Part shown: piece by piece, positions 5,472 to 6,910 of the stretch | Layout: every line of letters begins with the position of its first letter | Position numbering within the stretch: position 1 is the stretch's first letter | Source: Thioalkalivibrio sp. | GTDB lineage: Bacteria; Pseudomonadota; Gammaproteobacteria; Ectothiorhodospirales; Ectothiorhodospiraceae | Direction of reading: 5' to 3' | NCBI GenBank assembly: GCA_003555285.1 | Contig: PWGH01000116.1 | Location: forward strand, 1-6,910 | Length of the DNA: 6,910 nt | Translations under genes and position numbers: made by a program | The notes under the pieces: generated by a model | Databases searched by the model: none | The model's input: only the letters and a program-made list of their open reading frames with translations | Told to the model about the DNA's origin: nothing

Positions 5472-6910
5472 ATGGCTTCCCTGCGCCGCCTGCCCTCGCT
5501 CCCCCTGCTCGTACTCTCGATCGTAACGGCCCTGCCCACGGCTTCAGCCAACGCCGAGGGAATCGTTGCCGTGACCGTGTACCCGGATCGCGCCACGATC
5601 GTGCGCGAACACCCGATGACGATCGCGGCCGGCGACGGCATCCTGACGATCTCCGCTTTGCCCGCCCGGCTCGATCCGGCGAGCGTGCGGGTGCGGGCCG
5701 AGGGCCTCTCCGGCCTGCGCCTGCATCATGTGGAGACCCGCACCGTGCACGGCCGGGACCTTGCCCATCCGCAGGAACGCGCGTTGGATGAGGCCCTGCA
5801 GGTCGCCAGGGCCGAACACCGCACGCTCGGCGACGGGCGCCGGGCCCAGGAACTGAGACTCGGTTTCATCGAGCGGCTCAGCCAGAACGCGGGCGCCGTT
5901 GAACCGGTCCTGTCGCCCGATCAGTGGCCCGACGCCTGGAGCCGAATCGGGGACGGCGCCCTTGAGGCCCTGCAGCAAATCACCCGCATTGATGCCGCCT
6001 TGCACGAGGTGGACCGGGAGATCGGTCGGATCGAACGCGAACTGGCGGCGCTGCGCACCGAACGCCGGGACAGCCTGGAGGCCCGCATTCATTACCAGGT
6101 GGGGGCGGCCGGAACGGCCCGCGTCACACTGGAGTATCAGGTGCCGGGGGCCCATTGGTCACCGGTCTACGAGGCCCGCCTGGACACCGTCGCCGGCCGC
6201 CTGGAATGGGTGCAGCGGGCCGAAGTGCAGCAGAACACCGGCGAGGCCTGGGATGACGTGGTGCTGCACCTCGCCACCGGTCGCCCCGCCCTCGGTGGCC
6301 GATGGCCGGAGCTGCATTCCTGGTTCCTCGATATCGCACCACCGGACCAGGCGCTGAAGCACGGCTGGGCGGACCGGATGGAGGACGCACCCCGGGCCGC
6401 GATGGCCCCGATGGCCGCGGCGGCAATGACCGAGGCCGCGCTGGAGACCACCGGCTTCACCAGCCGGTACCGGGTTCCCGGCCGTATCAGTCTGCCCTCG
6501 GACAATCGGCAACAGCGCTTCCTGCTCGCCAGCCGGGAGCACGACGCCGTGCTCTCGGCCCGGGTGGTCCCCGCGTTCTCCACCCACGCCTACCTGTCCG
6601 CCGAAACCGTGTTCGAGGGCGACACGCCGCTGCTGCCGGGTGCAGTGAACCTGTTCCAGGACGGTCAGACGGCCGGACAGACCCGGATCGGCACGGTGGC
6701 GCCAGGAGCCCCGCTGCGCCTGGCCTTCGGCATCGACGACCGCCTGGAGGTCCGGCATGAACTCGATCGGGACAGCCTCGGCCGCGAGGGTCTGCTGCGC
6801 CGGCAACAGCGGCTGCAGCGCGGCTACCGCATCACATTGACCAACCACCACGACCGCGAAGTGCGCGTGACCGTGCTCGATCGCCTGCCGGTGTCCCGGG
6901 GCACCGGCAG
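5472..6910 (+). CDS. Exported MuiA-like DUF4140/DUF4139 protein (mucoidy inhibitor A family), C-terminus outside window
   Basis: ATG 5472 opens a frame that continues without a stop to the window end, giving 479 codons; family members run to roughly 520-560. GGAGA at 5459-5463 lies 8 bases upstream. Residues 1-28 are a signal peptide: Arg at 5-6, a hydrophobic LPLLVLSIVTAL core and a cleavage site after ASA or ANA. The mature protein therefore acts in the envelope. Residues about 30-130 match the N-terminal DUF4140 domain (VAVTVYPDRATIVRE...ISALPARLDPASVRV). Residues about 100-200 are charged, with a predicted coiled coil (VDREIGRIERELAALRTER). DUF4139 starts near 205 with YQVPGAHWSPVYEAR and VQQNTGEAWDDVVLHLATGR. 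An Ala/Pro/Met-rich insert at 305-325 looks like a linker. The family name comes from a mucoidy-inhibitor annotation; the biochemical role is unknown. The gene is divergent from the esterase, with no partner visible inside the window. Confidence 0.85.
   Translation, partial: MASLRRLPSLPLLVLSIVTALPTASANAEGIVAVTVYPDRATIVREHPMTIAAGDGILTISALPARLDPASVRVRAEGLSGLRLHHVETRTVHGRDLAHPQERALDEALQVARAEHRTLGDGRRAQELRLGFIERLSQNAGAVEPVLSPDQWPDAWSRIGDGALEALQQITRIDAALHEVDREIGRIERELAALRTERRDSLEARIHYQVGAAGTARVTLEYQVPGAHWSPVYEARLDTVAGRLEWVQRAEVQQNTGEAWDDVVLHLATGRPALGGRWPELHSWFLDIAPPDQALKHGWADRMEDAPRAAMAPMAAAAMTEAALETTGFTSRYRVPGRISLPSDNRQQRFLLASREHDAVLSARVVPAFSTHAYLSAETVFEGDTPLLPGAVNLFQDGQTAGQTRIGTVAPGAPLRLAFGIDDRLEVRHELDRDSLGREGLLRRQQRLQRGYRITLTNHHDREVRVTVLDRLPVSRGTG

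Overview
The window is a high-GC (roughly 60-65%) bacterial chromosome segment. The protein families (HDOD-GAF regulator, YiiM-like MOSC protein, patatin, GntP-type permease) and codon use suggest a gammaproteobacterium, perhaps a Chromatiales/Ectothiorhodospiraceae-like lineage. The placement is an inference from protein style, not from a marker gene. I see no rRNA, tRNA, CRISPR array, transposase, phage gene or toxin-antitoxin pair.

Layout, left to right. (1) 1-250, minus: the first 83 codons of a GntP-family-like membrane permease, cut by the window edge. (2) 326-1399, minus: a patatin-like phospholipase upstream of the permease on the same strand. (3) 1400-1576: a divergent intergenic region. 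(4) 1577-1669, plus: the first 29-30 codons of an Old Yellow Enzyme-type flavin oxidoreductase, ended abruptly by a stop. It runs out of frame into (5) 1657-1995, plus: a 112-residue cysteine-motif protein of unknown function. (6) 2013-2690, minus: a YiiM-like MOSC-domain protein, convergent with (5). (7) 2762-4189, minus: an HDOD-GAF protein, probably cotranscribed with the MOSC gene. (8) 4190-4434: an intergenic region with a candidate promoter for the HDOD gene and a four-unit imperfect tandem repeat. (9) 4435-5286, minus: an alpha/beta-hydrolase esterase with a complete catalytic triad. (10) 5287-5471: a divergent spacer with a very C-rich, G-poor stretch. (11) 5472-6910, plus: the first 479 residues of an exported MuiA-like DUF4140/DUF4139 protein, cut by the right edge. 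No gene-free stretch exceeds 300 bases.

The genes do not form one recognisable pathway; this reads as ordinary housekeeping and accessory chromosome. Plausible units are patatin then permease, HDOD-GAF then MOSC, and single genes for the esterase and the MuiA-like protein. I found no convincing new multigene system. The most informative oddities are the decayed flavin oxidoreductase joined to the cysteine-motif gene, whose apparent start codon lies inside the remnant, and the tandem repeat just upstream of the HDOD promoter.
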